Shown here: positions 30,393 through 41,300 of the stretch, in pieces | Layout: every line of letters starts with the position of its first letter | Position numbering within the stretch: the first letter of the stretch is position 1 | NCBI RefSeq assembly: GCF_009831215.1 | Contig: NZ_WUTW01000001.1 | Coordinates: 496,001-560,000, forward strand | From: Actinomadura rayongensis | GTDB lineage: Bacteria > Actinomycetota > Actinomycetes > Streptosporangiales > Streptosporangiaceae | DNA: 64,000 bases | Direction of reading: 5' to 3' | Notes under the pieces: generated by a model | What the model was told of the DNA's origin: nothing | What the model saw: the letters and a program-made list of their open reading frames with translations, nothing else | Database searches by the model: none | Program-made: the position numbers and the translations under genes

Positions 30393-31083
30393 GCTTGATG
30401 ATCCGGTTCTCGTACATGCGAACGACGTCCGGCCGGGCCGCGTGCGTGCGCTCGTACTCGCGCAGCAGCTTCACCTGCTCCACCGACAGGCCGCGCAGCC
30501 GGGCGCGGAGCTGGGGGATCGTCGCCGCGTCGTAGTCCGGCACCGGCAGGTCGGCGGACGCGATGCCGCGGCCCGACTCCTCGACGGCGGCCGGCGGGAC
30601 GGGCTCCACCTCGGCGGACGGGGCGGGCTCCACCGCCGTCCCCGGCTCGGGCACCGGGCTCGGCGACGGCGTCGGCTTGGGGGCCGGACGCGGCGCGGGC
30701 TCGTTGCCCGGCTCGGGCGCGGGCTTGGCGGCGGGCGCGGCGCCGGGCTTGCCGACGGAGATCTCGCGCTCGTCCGGGCGCGGCGCCGGCCGGCGGGCCG
30801 GAGCGGGCTCGGGTTCGCTGTCGGCTCCGCGCACCCGCTGCGTCACCTGCTCGACGACCTTCCCGGCCGTGTGCTGCACGTCCCCGCGCAGCCGGCCGAG
30901 CACCGGGCGGACGCCGCCGCCCTCGGTGATCTCCTTGTAGTCCTGCGTGACACGGTCGCTGAGGAGCAGGGCGCGGCCGACGCCGAACATCGCCAGCCGG
31001 ACCGCGTGCAGGGGCAGGTCCCGGATCTGCTCGCCCACGGTGTCGCGCACCTGCTGCTTGATGCGACGCGGCGATCTCGTCAT
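30376..31083 (-). CDS. Proline-rich actinobacterial protein encoded opposite ispH
   Basis: 235 residues. The N-terminal ~70 residues ([39 protein letters not shown]) form amphipathic helices. The middle (about 90-180) is Pro/Ala/Glu-rich and disordered. The C-terminal 50 residues ([36 protein letters not shown]) form a conserved helical unit. The position next to ispH matches Rv1109c of M. tuberculosis. I recall such proteins being annotated as lipid-droplet-associated in related genera, but cannot verify that here. Start ATG 31083 was chosen as the beginning of the conserved helix. Confidence 0.72.
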   Translation of the reverse strand: MTRSPRRIKQQVRDTVGEQIRDLPLHAVRLAMFGVGRALLLSDRVTQDYKEITEGGGVRPVLGRLRGDVQHTAGKVVEQVTQRVRGADSEPEPAPARRPAPRPDEREISVGKPGAAPAAKPAPEPGNEPAPRPAPKPTPSPSPVPEPGTAVEPAPSAEVEPVPPAAVEESGRGIASADLPVPDYDAATIPQLRARLRGLSVEQVKLLREYERTHAARPDVVRMYENRIIKLNGQG

Positions 31084-31317
31084 CGTCTTCCCTCCTCGCC
31101 CGTCGATACCGGACCGTACGGACGACGTCGTCTCTCCGCCCACAACTCTGCCCCATCAGTGGGAGGACGGTCACCCCGGGTCAACGGGTTTCTGGCCGAA
31201 CTGTACGTGCGCTGGGTCACATTTGCGGGCTTCACCTGTGCTTTGCCCGGGCCGCGCGGCGGGTCAGGGACGACGTCGGCCGCACCGGCGCCGCAGGGCG
31301 TTCCGTACGATGGGGGC

Positions 31318-32298
31318 ATGACCTCCACGACCGAGCGCCGCGTCCTTCTCGCCAAGCCGCGCGGCTACTGCGCCGGCGTCGACCGGGCCGTCCAGACGGT
31401 CGAGATCGCGCTGGAGAAGTACGGCGCGCCGATCTACGTCCGCAAGCAGATCGTCCACAACGTCCACGTCGTCCGGACGCTGGAGGACAAGGGCGCGATC
31501 TTCGTGGACGAGACCGAGGAGGTCCCCGAGGGCGCCATCGTGGTGTTCTCCGCGCACGGGGTCGCGCCGGTCGTCCACGAGGAGGCCGCCGGGCTGAGCC
31601 TGCGCACGATCGACGCGACGTGCCCGCTCGTCACCAAGGTCCACAAGGAGGCCGTCCGGTTCGCCGCGCAGGACTACGACATCCTGCTCATCGGGCACGA
31701 GGGCCACGAGGAGGTCATCGGGACGACCGGCGAGGCGCCCGACCACATCCACCTGGTGGACGGCCCGGACGACGTCGCGAACGTCGAGGTCCGCGACCCC
31801 GACAAGGTGGCGTGGCTGTCGCAGACCACGCTGTCGGTCAGCGAGACCATCGCGACCGTCGAGAAGCTGCGCGAGCGGTTCCCGAACCTGCTCGACCCGC
31901 CGTCCGACGACATCTGCTACGCCACCCAGAACCGGCAGGTCGCGGTGAAGGAGATGGCGGCGCAGGCCCAGTTCGTGATCGTGGTGGGCTCGCGGAACTC
32001 GTCCAACTCGGTGCGGCTGGTCGAGGTCGCCAAGGAGCACGGCGCCGACGACGCCCGCCTCGTGGACTACGCCGACCAGATCGACCCGGCCTGGCTGGAG
32101 GGCGTCACCACGGTCGGCGTGACCAGTGGCGCGTCGGTGCCGGACGAGCTGGTCCAGGACGTCCTGGCCTGGCTGCGCGACCGCGGCTTCGGGACGGTCG
32201 AGGAGGTCGAGTCCGTCCAGGAGCGGATGCGGTTCTCGCTGCCCAAGGAGCTGCGCCGCGACCTGCGCGCCCCGCTCCCGATCGTCTCGACGGGCTGA
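31318..32298 (+). CDS. ispH: 4-hydroxy-3-methylbut-2-enyl diphosphate reductase
   Basis: 326 residues. The [4Fe-4S] cysteines are all present: C18 in [11 protein letters not shown]102 in [11 protein letters not shown] and C200 in [21 protein letters not shown] and [12 protein letters not shown] are further family motifs. It is the last enzyme of the MEP pathway, making IPP and DMAPP; the prenyl synthase at 10047 uses such precursors. ATG 31318 was chosen because the conserved domain starts ten residues later; the upstream in-frame extension lacks similarity. Counterpart of Rv1110. Confidence 0.97.
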   Translation: MTSTTERRVLLAKPRGYCAGVDRAVQTVEIALEKYGAPIYVRKQIVHNVHVVRTLEDKGAIFVDETEEVPEGAIVVFSAHGVAPVVHEEAAGLSLRTIDATCPLVTKVHKEAVRFAAQDYDILLIGHEGHEEVIGTTGEAPDHIHLVDGPDDVANVEVRDPDKVAWLSQTTLSVSETIATVEKLRERFPNLLDPPSDDICYATQNRQVAVKEMAAQAQFVIVVGSRNSSNSVRLVEVAKEHGADDARLVDYADQIDPAWLEGVTTVGVTSGASVPDELVQDVLAWLRDRGFGTVEEVESVQERMRFSLPKELRRDLRAPLPIVSTG

Positions 32299-32302
32299 CC
32301 GC

Positions 32303-32878
32303 TCAGTCCACCTCGGCGTGGTGGGACGGCGGCTCGCGGCGGCGGGTGTCGTCCCAGCGCACCGGGTCGGCGTTCTCCTCCTCGTGGAACAGGCGCAGCC
32401 CGGCGAGGCGCTTGCGCAGCTCGCGGAACTGGCGCAGCAGCCCGCGCGGCACCCCGACGACGAGGACGAGCACCGTCCCGGCGAACAGCCACGGTGCCGT
32501 CGCCGCCAGCGCGGTGAGCAGCGCCACCGCGATCGCGCGCAGCGGCGCGTCCTCGCCCGCGTTCAGCACGACCGCCGCCGTCGCCGTCGCCGCGAGGAAC
32601 ACCAGCGGCGGGCTCACCGCCAGCGTCAGCAGGTCCACCGGCCGGGTCAGCAGCGCGGCCAGCGCGCAGCCGAGCAGGAAGCCGAGGCCCGCGAGCAGGC
32701 CCGTCCCGTCGGCGAGCAGCGCGCCGGCCAGCGCCGCCGCGTAGATCGCCACGATGCCGCCGCGCCCGGTGAGCGTCACCGCCCCCCGCGCGGGGCCCGT
32801 GCCGTCGCTCGCCCGCACGCGTCCTCCTCCGGTCGCCCCGGAGTCGCCGGAGGCGCGGTCCGCCGTCGGTGCCGTCAT
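32303..32878 (-). CDS. Small integral membrane protein (DUF6542-like)
   Basis: 191 residues. After about 35 polar residues there are about four transmembrane helices (GGIVAIYAAALAGALLADGT, LLAGLGFLLGCALAALL, PPLVFLAATATAAVV, and a last hydrophobic span near 130-150). A charged cytosolic tail (LRQFRELRKRLAGLRLF) follows. Position and size match the small membrane protein next to ispH/ychF in mycobacteria (Rv1111c). Function unknown. ATG 32878 overlaps the rmuC stop (ATGA), so it is translated with rmuC. Confidence 0.75.
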   Translation of the reverse strand: MTAPTADRASGDSGATGGGRVRASDGTGPARGAVTLTGRGGIVAIYAAALAGALLADGTGLLAGLGFLLGCALAALLTRPVDLLTLAVSPPLVFLAATATAAVVLNAGEDAPLRAIAVALLTALAATAPWLFAGTVLVLVVGVPRGLLRQFRELRKRLAGLRLFHEEENADPVRWDDTRRREPPSHHAEVD

Positions 32879-34152
32879 CCTCGATTCTCCCGCCGATCGC
32901 CTTGCTCGGGAATGGTCCGTCCGGTGGAGACCGCCGGGTCGCCGGTCAGCTCGGCGGCCGACAGGGCGCGCGGGGCGTCCTCGACCGGCGCGGGGGCGTC
33001 CAGGGGGGCGTCCACCACGCCGAGGTCGTTGAGCCGCCGCGCGGTGACGAGCACCCGCGTCTCCAGGGAGCCGACCGTCCGGTTGTAGGACTTGATCGCG
33101 GTGGTGAGGCCGCGTCCCAGCTCGTCCATGCTGCGGCCCATCGCGCCCAGCCGGTCGTACAGTTCGCGTCCCAGCTCGAACACCGCGCGGGCGTTGCGGG
33201 ACAGCGCGGCCTGCTGCCACGCATAGGACGCCGTCCGCAGCATCGTGACGAGCGTCGTCGGGGTCGCGAGGTGGACGCGGCGGCGCAGCGCGTACTCCAG
33301 CAGCCCGGGGTCGCGGTCCAGCGCGGGCGCCAGGAACGCCTCGCCGGGGACGAACAGCACGACGAACTCCGGCGTCGGGCTGAACGCGCGCCAGTACGCC
33401 TTGGCGGCGAGGCGGTCGACGTGGTCGCGGATGTGGCGGGCGTGCGCGTCGAGGCGGTCGCGCTCGCGGGCGGGGTCGTCGGACGCGGCGGCGTCCAGGT
33501 AGGCGGCCAGCGACACCTTGGAGTCGACCACGATGTTCTTGCCGCCCGCCAGCCGGACGACCAGGTCGGGGCGGACGACGCCGTCGGCGGCCTGGGCGCT
33601 CGCCTGCTCGTCGAAGTCGCAGTGGTGGGCCATCCCGGCCAGCTCGACCACGCGGCGGAGCTGGAGTTCGCCCCACCGGCCGCGCGCCTCGGGGCGTTGC
33701 AGGGCCCGGACGAGCGTCCGCGTCTCCCCGCGCAGTTCCTCGGAGCTGCGCCGGACGAACTCGACCTGCTTGGCCAGCATCGCGTGGGACTCGCGGCGGC
33801 CCGTCTCGACCTCGCGCAGCTGCTCCTCGACGCGGGCGAGCGTGTCGCGCAGCGGCGCCACCAGGTGCTCGACGGCCGTGCGGCGCCGGTCCAGGTCGCC
33901 CGCCGCCTCCGCCCCGGCCGCCTTCAGCCGGGTGTCGGCGAGGTCCAGGAACCGCTGGTTGCTCGCGTCCAGGGCCTTGGCCGACAGCGCCTCGAAGCGC
34001 TCGGCCATCCGCTCCTCGGCGTAGGCGAGCTTCTCCTCGGCGCTGCGGGCCCGGGCGATCAGGGCCCCCTGACGCCCGGTCGCGACGGCGAAGCCGAGCG
34101 CCGTGCCGAAGGCGGCCCCGACGAGCAGCGCGACGAACAGCCCGACATCCAT
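32875..34152 (-). CDS. rmuC: DNA recombination protein RmuC homologue
   Basis: 425 residues. An N-terminal membrane helix (about 3-24), a long coiled coil (about 35-140) and the RmuC nuclease-like domain (about 145-365). Key stretches are RPEARGRWGELQLRRVVELA, NIVVDSKVSLAAYLDA (with the D-x-K of a PD-(D/E)XK fold) and FVVLFVPGEAFLAPALD. RmuC limits inversions between short repeats in E. coli. The gene precedes and overlaps the DUF6542-like gene. The Lys/Asp residues of the fold appear intact. Confidence 0.92.
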   Translation of the reverse strand: MDVGLFVALLVGAAFGTALGFAVATGRQGALIARARSAEEKLAYAEERMAERFEALSAKALDASNQRFLDLADTRLKAAGAEAAGDLDRRRTAVEHLVAPLRDTLARVEEQLREVETGRRESHAMLAKQVEFVRRSSEELRGETRTLVRALQRPEARGRWGELQLRRVVELAGMAHHCDFDEQASAQAADGVVRPDLVVRLAGGKNIVVDSKVSLAAYLDAAASDDPARERDRLDAHARHIRDHVDRLAAKAYWRAFSPTPEFVVLFVPGEAFLAPALDRDPGLLEYALRRRVHLATPTTLVTMLRTASYAWQQAALSRNARAVFELGRELYDRLGAMGRSMDELGRGLTTAIKSYNRTVGSLETRVLVTARRLNDLGVVDAPLDAPAPVEDAPRALSAAELTGDPAVSTGRTIPEQGDRRENRG

Positions 34153-34290
34153 CCGTTCATCGTGACAGCGGGTGCGGGACGGGACGGACGCGACGCGCCG
34201 GGATGTGACGGAGGCGGTTCATGAGACCGGGTGTCCAATTGGCTCGCATAGAGTGCAGAATGCCGTTCAGTTTTCCGGTTGGAGGCGTCC

Positions 34291-35298
34291 ATGGCCGTCA
34301 CGTCGTCCCGTATCCGTCCCGTCGCTTCCACGCCCGCGCAGCGGCGCGTCGCGCGGGCGCTCGCGCTGGAGCCCGGCCTGCCGCCCACGGCCCGGGCGCG
34401 CGCCGCGTCCCGCGTCATCCGGCTCGGGCTGCGCTCGGTCTGGGAGCACGGGCCGGACGGCGACGCCGGGATGCTGCTCGTCCAGCGCGCCACCGCGCTC
34501 CTCGCGCGGTTCCAGCTCGTCCCGCGCGGCGTGACGATCACCCCGCAGGACTTCGGGCGCGGCGCGAGCGAGTGGGTGCGGGCCGGGGCGCCGGACGAGC
34601 GCAAGGTCCTGCTCTACCTGCACGGCGGCGGCTACTTCTTCGGCGGACCGCGCCTGTACCGGCCGTTCGCGTGGCGGCTCGCGGCGGCGACGGCGCGGCC
34701 CGTCCTCATGCTCGACTACCGGCTCGCGCCCCGGCACACGCCCGCCGACGCGCTCGACGACGCCGTCGGCGCCTACGAGTTCCTGCTCGACCGGGGGTAC
34801 GCGGCGTCCGACATCGTCGTCGGCGGCGACTCGGCGGGCGGGCACCTCGCGCTCGCGCTGCTGCTCGCGCTCCGCGACCGGGACCGTCCGCTGCCCGGCG
34901 CCGCGTTCTTCATCTCGCCGTGGGCGGACCTGCTGTGCGAGGCGGACTCCCACCGCGACAACGCCCGCACCGACGCGCTGATCCCGGCCGCGCGGCTGGC
35001 GTCGGCCGGACGGTCCTACTGCGAGGCGCACGGCGGCGTCGCCGACAGCCCGCTGCTCGCGCCCGGCCGCGCCGACCTGACGGGCCTGCCGCCGTCGCTG
35101 TTCATGGCCAGCACGACCGAGATCCTGCGCGACGACGCCCGCACCGCCGTCGCGCGCGCCCGGGCCGCCGGGGTCGACGTCGTCCACCAGGAGTGGGACG
35201 GGCTGGTCCACGTCTTCCCGGTGTTCGCCGACTACATCCCCGAGGGCCGGGCCGCCTTCCGCCACATCGCCGAGTTCCTGCGGGGCGCGGGGGCCTGA
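34291..35298 (+). CDS. Alpha/beta-hydrolase of the hormone-sensitive-lipase family
   Basis: 335 residues. The oxyanion motif HGGGYFFGG begins at H111, the nucleophile is S181 in GGDSAGGHLAL, the likely acid is Asp in TTEILRDDAR, and the base is H307 in WDGLVHVFPVF. These esterases cut short-chain acyl esters; natural substrates cannot be read. ATG 34291 was chosen over a TTG at 34279 because GGAGG (34281-34285) lies between them at ribosome-site distance. It is divergent from rmuC (138 bp gap without other features). Confidence 0.92.
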   Translation: MAVTSSRIRPVASTPAQRRVARALALEPGLPPTARARAASRVIRLGLRSVWEHGPDGDAGMLLVQRATALLARFQLVPRGVTITPQDFGRGASEWVRAGAPDERKVLLYLHGGGYFFGGPRLYRPFAWRLAAATARPVLMLDYRLAPRHTPADALDDAVGAYEFLLDRGYAASDIVVGGDSAGGHLALALLLALRDRDRPLPGAAFFISPWADLLCEADSHRDNARTDALIPAARLASAGRSYCEAHGGVADSPLLAPGRADLTGLPPSLFMASTTEILRDDARTAVARARAAGVDVVHQEWDGLVHVFPVFADYIPEGRAAFRHIAEFLRGAGA

Positions 35299-35307
35299 GC
35301 CTCGCCC

Positions 35308-35330
35308 GGCGGACCCTAAACTGGTCCGCC
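35308..35330 (+). promoter_or_regulatory. 8-bp inverted repeat framing the ychF -10 box
   Basis: GGCGGACC (35308-35315) and GGTCCGCC (35323-35330) form a perfect inverted repeat around CTAAACT. TAAACT (35317-35322) is a plausible -10 element placing the RNA start near the GTG at 35331. The right arm touches that GTG. A DNA-binding protein here would block the promoter; as RNA only half of the stem would be transcribed. Confidence 0.5.
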
Positions 35331-36422
<1,092 letters not shown>

Positions 36423-36863
36423 CCGTCGTTGCGGCCGTGCCGGGACGCCGGTTTCGGTTATCGGTTTTCGTGACGTCCGGAAATGGCGCTGACCTGCGTC
36501 GATGTCATTTCGGAGTCGTGTGTTGCTTGTCCGAAATGTCTTATTTCTAACTTCGTGTTCGGTTGTCGTGGCGCGCCGTCCCGCCGGGGACGGGGGCGCT
36601 CCGCGCCGTTCGTCTCCGGACCGCTCCGGCACGTCGTTCGGAGTCCGGGGAAGGGGTTCGTCACCGTTTGGCACTCGTCCCTGTTCAGAGCGGAATCGAA
36701 TGCGTTATCCACAACCGCGCGGCGGGGCTGTGCTTTGCCGCGATGCGCTGGAAGAATTGACGTTCGTGGTTAGTCTGGCCCGAGATGGGGTCGGACGAAC
36801 CGTTCCAACGGAAGCGGGCATCGGGGACGCGCCGGCCCGGGGCGAGGTGCGAGCGGAGGCATG
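36423..36863. promoter_or_regulatory. Gene-free, less GC-rich gap before the Tcp-like operon
   Basis: About 440 bp without a supportable gene and visibly richer in A/T than the flanks. It contains a 9-bp inverted repeat, CATTTCGGA (36506-36514) and TCCGAAATG (36530-36538), with a related CCGGAAATG upstream (about 36477-36485). A perfect TTATCCACA, the DnaA-box consensus, lies at 36705-36713. The gap must carry the promoter for the operon starting at 36864, but no clean -35/-10 pair is visible. One DnaA box alone does not make an origin. Confidence 0.45.
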
Positions 36864-37868
36864 ATGGCGCGCAGGTCGGCCGTACGGGACGGCCGCAGGA
36901 CCGCCGAGGCGGACGAGCCCCGGACGGACGGGTTCGACCCGTCCGACGGCGCCTTCGACCCGCCCGAACCGCGCCGGGGCCGGAACCGGGGCGGCCGGTG
37001 GGGCGGCTCGGGCGGCCGGTGGTGGGTCTGGCTCGGCCGCGCCGTGCTCTGGGCGCTGATCATCGTGATCCTGGTGAACGGGGTGCGGGCGCCGTTCGAG
37101 CGGTTCACCTCGTCCGACAAGCCGTCGGCCGGACGCGCCGCCGCGCCCGGCAAGGGCACCGACTTCCCGGCGAGCGCGGCGGGCGCGTTCGCGCTGCAGT
37201 TCGCCGGCGTCTACCTCAACTACGACCAGAAGGCCGGGCCCGCACGCGAGGCGCAGTTGCGCGGCTTCCTGCCGGACGGCAGCGACGGGCAGTTCGGCTG
37301 GAACGGGATCGGGAAGCTGCAGGTCCAGTCCGTCCAGGTGGCCGGGGTGGACGCGCGCGACGACCACAACGGGACCGTCACGCTGCTGGCGCGCAGCCAG
37401 GACAAGTGGTTCCGGCTCGCCGTGCCGGTCTACGCCGCGAGCGCCGACGCGATGGTCGTGTCCGGCCGGCCCGCGCTGCTGCCGCCGCCGGGCCGCGCGA
37501 CCCTGCCGACGACCGGGGTTCGGGACCGCGACACCGCTTTGGAGGACGAGCTGACGCCCGTCCTCGCCAAGTTCTTCCCCGCCTACGCCCAGAGCGACCA
37601 GGCGTCGCTGTCGCGGTTCGCGGCCGGTCCCGCGCTCACCGGGCTCAACGGCTCGGTCACGTTCGTGCAGGTCCGGGGCGTCATCGCGCCCAAGGGGCAG
37701 CCGGGGGAGCGCGTCGTCACCGCCACCGTGGCCTGGCAGGTCCCGGCGACCGGCGGCGGCGCGGGCGGCGGCGAGCTGGAGCAGGACTACCGGCTCGACA
37801 TGATCAAGAAGTCCGGCAACTGGTACGTCCGGGACGTCCGGGGCGTGACCGAACCGAGCGCGCCATGA
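36864..37868 (+). CDS. TcpC-like conjugation/secretion apparatus protein
   Basis: 334 residues. A basic, Gly/Arg-rich cytosolic N-terminus (1-60), one transmembrane helix (about 64-84, LGRAVLWALIIVILVNGV) and an external region with two NTF2-like units (about 105-200 and 225-330), ending YRLDMIKKSGNWYVRDVRGV. This matches the TcpC/conjugative-transposon protein layout, functionally comparable to VirB8, a bitopic scaffold. The second of two tandem ATGs was chosen because GGAGG ends 4 bp before it. First gene of an eight-gene plus-strand operon. Confidence 0.8.
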   Translation: MARRSAVRDGRRTAEADEPRTDGFDPSDGAFDPPEPRRGRNRGGRWGGSGGRWWVWLGRAVLWALIIVILVNGVRAPFERFTSSDKPSAGRAAAPGKGTDFPASAAGAFALQFAGVYLNYDQKAGPAREAQLRGFLPDGSDGQFGWNGIGKLQVQSVQVAGVDARDDHNGTVTLLARSQDKWFRLAVPVYAASADAMVVSGRPALLPPPGRATLPTTGVRDRDTALEDELTPVLAKFFPAYAQSDQASLSRFAAGPALTGLNGSVTFVQVRGVIAPKGQPGERVVTATVAWQVPATGGGAGGGELEQDYRLDMIKKSGNWYVRDVRGVTEPSAP

Positions 37869-38003
37869 CCGGCCCCCCGGCCGGTCGGCGCCGTGCTGAC
37901 CGGCGCGATTCCCGTCACCGGGCGCCGGTCCGGCACCATGGTCCTCGTCCCCTGCGGGGCACCGTCCTCCCGACCACCGGCGACCCAGGAAGGTAGGCAG
38001 TCG

Positions 38004-38282
38004 ATGCTGCACCACATCATGGCGTCGATTCCCCATGAGGTTCTGGCGGCGCCGAACGACGAACTGAAGACCGACCAGCTCGCCGACTGGCTGCGGGGCA
38101 TCTTCGGACCGCTGTTCCTCGTCATCGTCTCGATCGTCGCGATCTTCTTCCTCTTCACCCGGGAGATCACGCGGTTCGTCCAGTTCATCGTCCTCGCGAT
38201 CGGCATCGGAGTGGTCTTCTATGTGCCCAACATCATCGAGACGACGGCCAAGGCGATCGCCAAGGCCCTCGGTGTCGACTGA
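38004..38282 (+). CDS. Small two-helix membrane protein (TcpD/VirB2-like position)
   Basis: 92 residues behind a strong AGGAAGG ribosome site. A short polar N-terminus is followed by two hydrophobic helices (about 32-52, GPLFLVIVSIVAIFFLFT; about 58-75, VQFIVLAIGIGVVFYV) and an amphipathic tail (IIETTAKAIAKALGV). Size, topology and position between TcpC and TcpE resemble TcpD of Gram-positive conjugation systems; a VirB2-type pilin is an alternative. In-frame sequence upstream of ATG 38004 has no similarity and was excluded. Confidence 0.75.
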   Translation: MLHHIMASIPHEVLAAPNDELKTDQLADWLRGIFGPLFLVIVSIVAIFFLFTREITRFVQFIVLAIGIGVVFYVPNIIETTAKAIAKALGVD

Positions 38283-38364
38283 CCCGAGCTGACCGGCGGG
38301 GTCCCGGCGGGCGGGACGCGGCCGGACGGCCGGACCCGGCGGGCACAGTGAGGGGAGAAGACGC

Positions 38365-41300
38365 GTGGACCTGCCCACGTACACGAGCATCTGGCGCATC
38401 GAGCGGCGGATCTACAAGCTGTACGACCTGCGGCTCCCGATGCCGTTGCCGCTGGTCCAGATCGGCGTCTTCATCGGTGTGTTCGTCCCGTGGATCGTGC
38501 TGCTCACCGTCATCGGGATCCCGTTCCACCAGCCGTGGCACGTTCTGTACATCGTCCCGCCCGGCGTCCTGACCTGGCTCGCGACGCGTCCGGTCATCGA
38601 GGGCAAGCGGCTCACCGAACTGCTGCTGTCGCAGACGCGGTTCCTCGCCGAGCCGCGCACCTGGTGCCGCCTGACGCCGATCCGGGAGCCGCGCGAGGTC
38701 GTCATCGTCGCGCGCGTGTGGAGCCGCCCCGACCTGCCCGCGCAGGCCGTCGCCCCCGAACGCGCGGCCCTCAAGGAACGGCGCCGGTCGCGGCGCCGCG
38801 CGACGGTCGAGGAGACGCCCGAGACCCCGGTGCTCGCGCCCGCCGCCGCCGGCACGTCCGGCCCGCCGCCGCTGCCGCGCAGCGAGCCGCGCCCGGTCGT
38901 CTTCACCGAACCCGAGCCGCCGACGCTCCAGCCCGCCGAAGACCCCGCACCCGCCCAGCGTCCGGCACCCGCCCAGCGTCCCGCACCCGCCCAGCGTCCC
39001 GCGGCCGTCGCGCAGCAGCCGCCCGCGCCGAAGCCGTGGCGGCGGACCGACCGCGACATCTCCCACGAGGACGACGTGCCGGCGCCGCGCGCCGAGCGCC
39101 CGGCGCCGCCGGTTCCGGAACCGCAGCCCGTCCGGGAGACCGAGACGGAAACCGAAAGCGGAACGCCCGCCCGCACGTCCGGCCCGACGGGCAAGCGCGC
39201 GTTCGCGTCCGGGGTACGCCGCCCAGGCGGCCACCCGGAGTTCTGGAAGGCGGCCGACCCGGGCGAGGACGAGGACCCCGCGACGCACGACGCCCACCGT
39301 CCCGCCGAACGCCCGCGCCCCGGCCTGTCCCGCCACCCCGCGACCCCGACCGCGCAACGCCCACCCGTCCCCGAACCCCCCACACCAGCCGACCAGCGCC
39401 CAACCGCCGCCGAGCAGCCCCTCTCACACGACCAGCGCCCGACCGCACCCGAGCCGCCCGCACAGGGCGGACGGCGCCCACCCGTGCCAGAGCCGCCCGC
39501 GCCGCGCGAGCGGCACCCGGCCGCGTCCAAGCCGTCGGCGAACGATGGACAGCGCCCGGCTCCGTCCGAGCCGTCCGAGCCCGGCGAGTGGCGCCCTGCC
39601 GCGTCCGGGTCGCCCGCGCACGATGGACGGCGCCCAGCCGTGCCAGAGCCGCCCGCTCCAGGCGAGCAGCGACGGGCTGCGTCCGAGCCATCCGTGCCGG
39701 GCGGCGAGTGGCGCCCTGCCGCGTCCGGATCGCCCGCGCACGATGGACGGCGCCCACCCGCGTCCGAGCCGCCGGAGCCAGGCGACCAGCGCTCAACCGC
39801 GCCCGCGCCGGGCGAGCTGCGCCCGGCTGCGTCCGAGCCGCCGGTGCCGGGTGAGCAGCGCCCGGCCGCGTCGGAGACGTCCGTGCCAGGCGAGCGGCGT
39901 CCGGTTGAGTCCGTGTCGGGCGGGCAGCGTCCGGACGCGTCTGAGCCAATCGTTTCGGGCGAGCAGCGGTCGGACGAGGCTGGGTTGCCCGTTTCGGGTG
40001 AGCGGCAGTTGGGGGCGGCTGGGGCGGGGGACGAGTGGCGGTCCGCGAGGGATGAGTCGGCGGGGTCGCGCGGGGAGCGGCGTGCGTCCGGGTCGTCTGA
40101 GGCGGACGAGCTTGAGGGTGCGCTTGAGGCAGAGGCTGGTGCGGGTGGTGAGCCTGTGCCGGTCGCGCGTGCGGAAGAACCTGTCGCTTCGTCTGGATCT
40201 CTGGAAAGTGCCGGTGGTCGGGTGGACGATCCGGAGGTCGCGGCTCCGGGCGACGGCGACGAGCCGTCCAGTGCTTGGGCCGGGCGGGTGCGGATTCCCG
40301 CGCCCACGCGTCCGGACATCCCGCAGCAGCCGTTGCCGCCGCCCGCGCCCGCTCCCGCGGAGGAGCTGGCGTTCAACGGCGAGCCCGGCGACGTCGTCGT
40401 CGCGGGTCAGCGCAAGCCCGGGTCGGGGCGGCGGAAGCCGCCGGTCACGCGTCCGGATATTCCACAGGTGCGGCGGGCCGAGCCGCCGGTCACGCGTCCG
40501 GACATCCCGCAGGTGCCCGGAGCGTTCGGCGGCGCCCGCACGCCCGCCGAGCCTCCGGTGCCGCCGGAGCCGTCCACCGGTCCGGTGCCTGCCCGGCGTG
40601 AGCCGCCGCGGCCGTGGTCCGACGGGCTCTCGCGGCCTCGTCCCACGCCCGCCGGGCCGCCGCAGCCGTCCGAGGACGACGACCCGCGCGTCTGGCCGCC
40701 CGGGCAGCGCGGCCCGCAGGCTCCCGGGCGTCCCGGCGCGCCGCAGCGGCCTGCGGCGGGGCAGCCCGGGCAGGGCGGTCCAGTGCCGACGCCGCAGGAG
40801 CCCGCGCAGCAGCGCGGCGGGCAGCGGCGGCCCGAGCCGTCGCACCCCTCGGCGCCGCGTCCTGGGCACGAGCCCGCGCCCGCGTCGAGCGGTGCGCCGC
40901 AGGCCGGTGGGCCGCGGCCTCCGCAGGACGAGGAAGGGCGCTCCGGGCCGCAGCACGGCTTGCCGCAGCCGGGCCAGCCGCAGCGCGGCGCGTCCCCGCA
41001 GGGCGGGACGCCGCAGCCGGGCGGGCAGCAGCCCGCGCAGGCCGGGACGCAGCAGGGCGGTGCGCCGCAGGCCGGGGCGCCGCACGCGGGGACGCCAAGT
41101 GGGACGTCTCACGGTGGGACCCAGCAGGGCGGAGTGCCGCAGGGTGGTACGCAGCAGCCTGTGTCGGCCGGGCCGCAGCAGGGCGGGACGACGCCCGCGC
41201 AGGGCGGCGTGCCGCAGGCGGGTGCGCCGCAGGGTGGGGCGCCGCAGGACGTGTCCGGGCAGGGCGGGGAGCCGTTGGAGGTTCCGCCGCCGTTGCCTTC

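Noticed and set aside
30442..31317. N-terminal extension of IspH
   Set aside because: The frame is open upstream of 31318 but runs antisense through the proline-rich gene, with no IspH similarity.
36705..36713. Replication origin from the TTATCCACA box
   Set aside because: Only one DnaA box, with no cluster, no AT-rich unwinding region and no replication gene nearby.
36483..36864. Small plus-strand open frames in the gap before tcpC
   Set aside because: No ribosome site, no recognised sequence, and the frames overlap each other with Arg-rich shadow composition.
38947..39000. CRISPR-like tandem repeats
   Set aside because: The units are contiguous, in frame, without spacers, and encode APAQRP.
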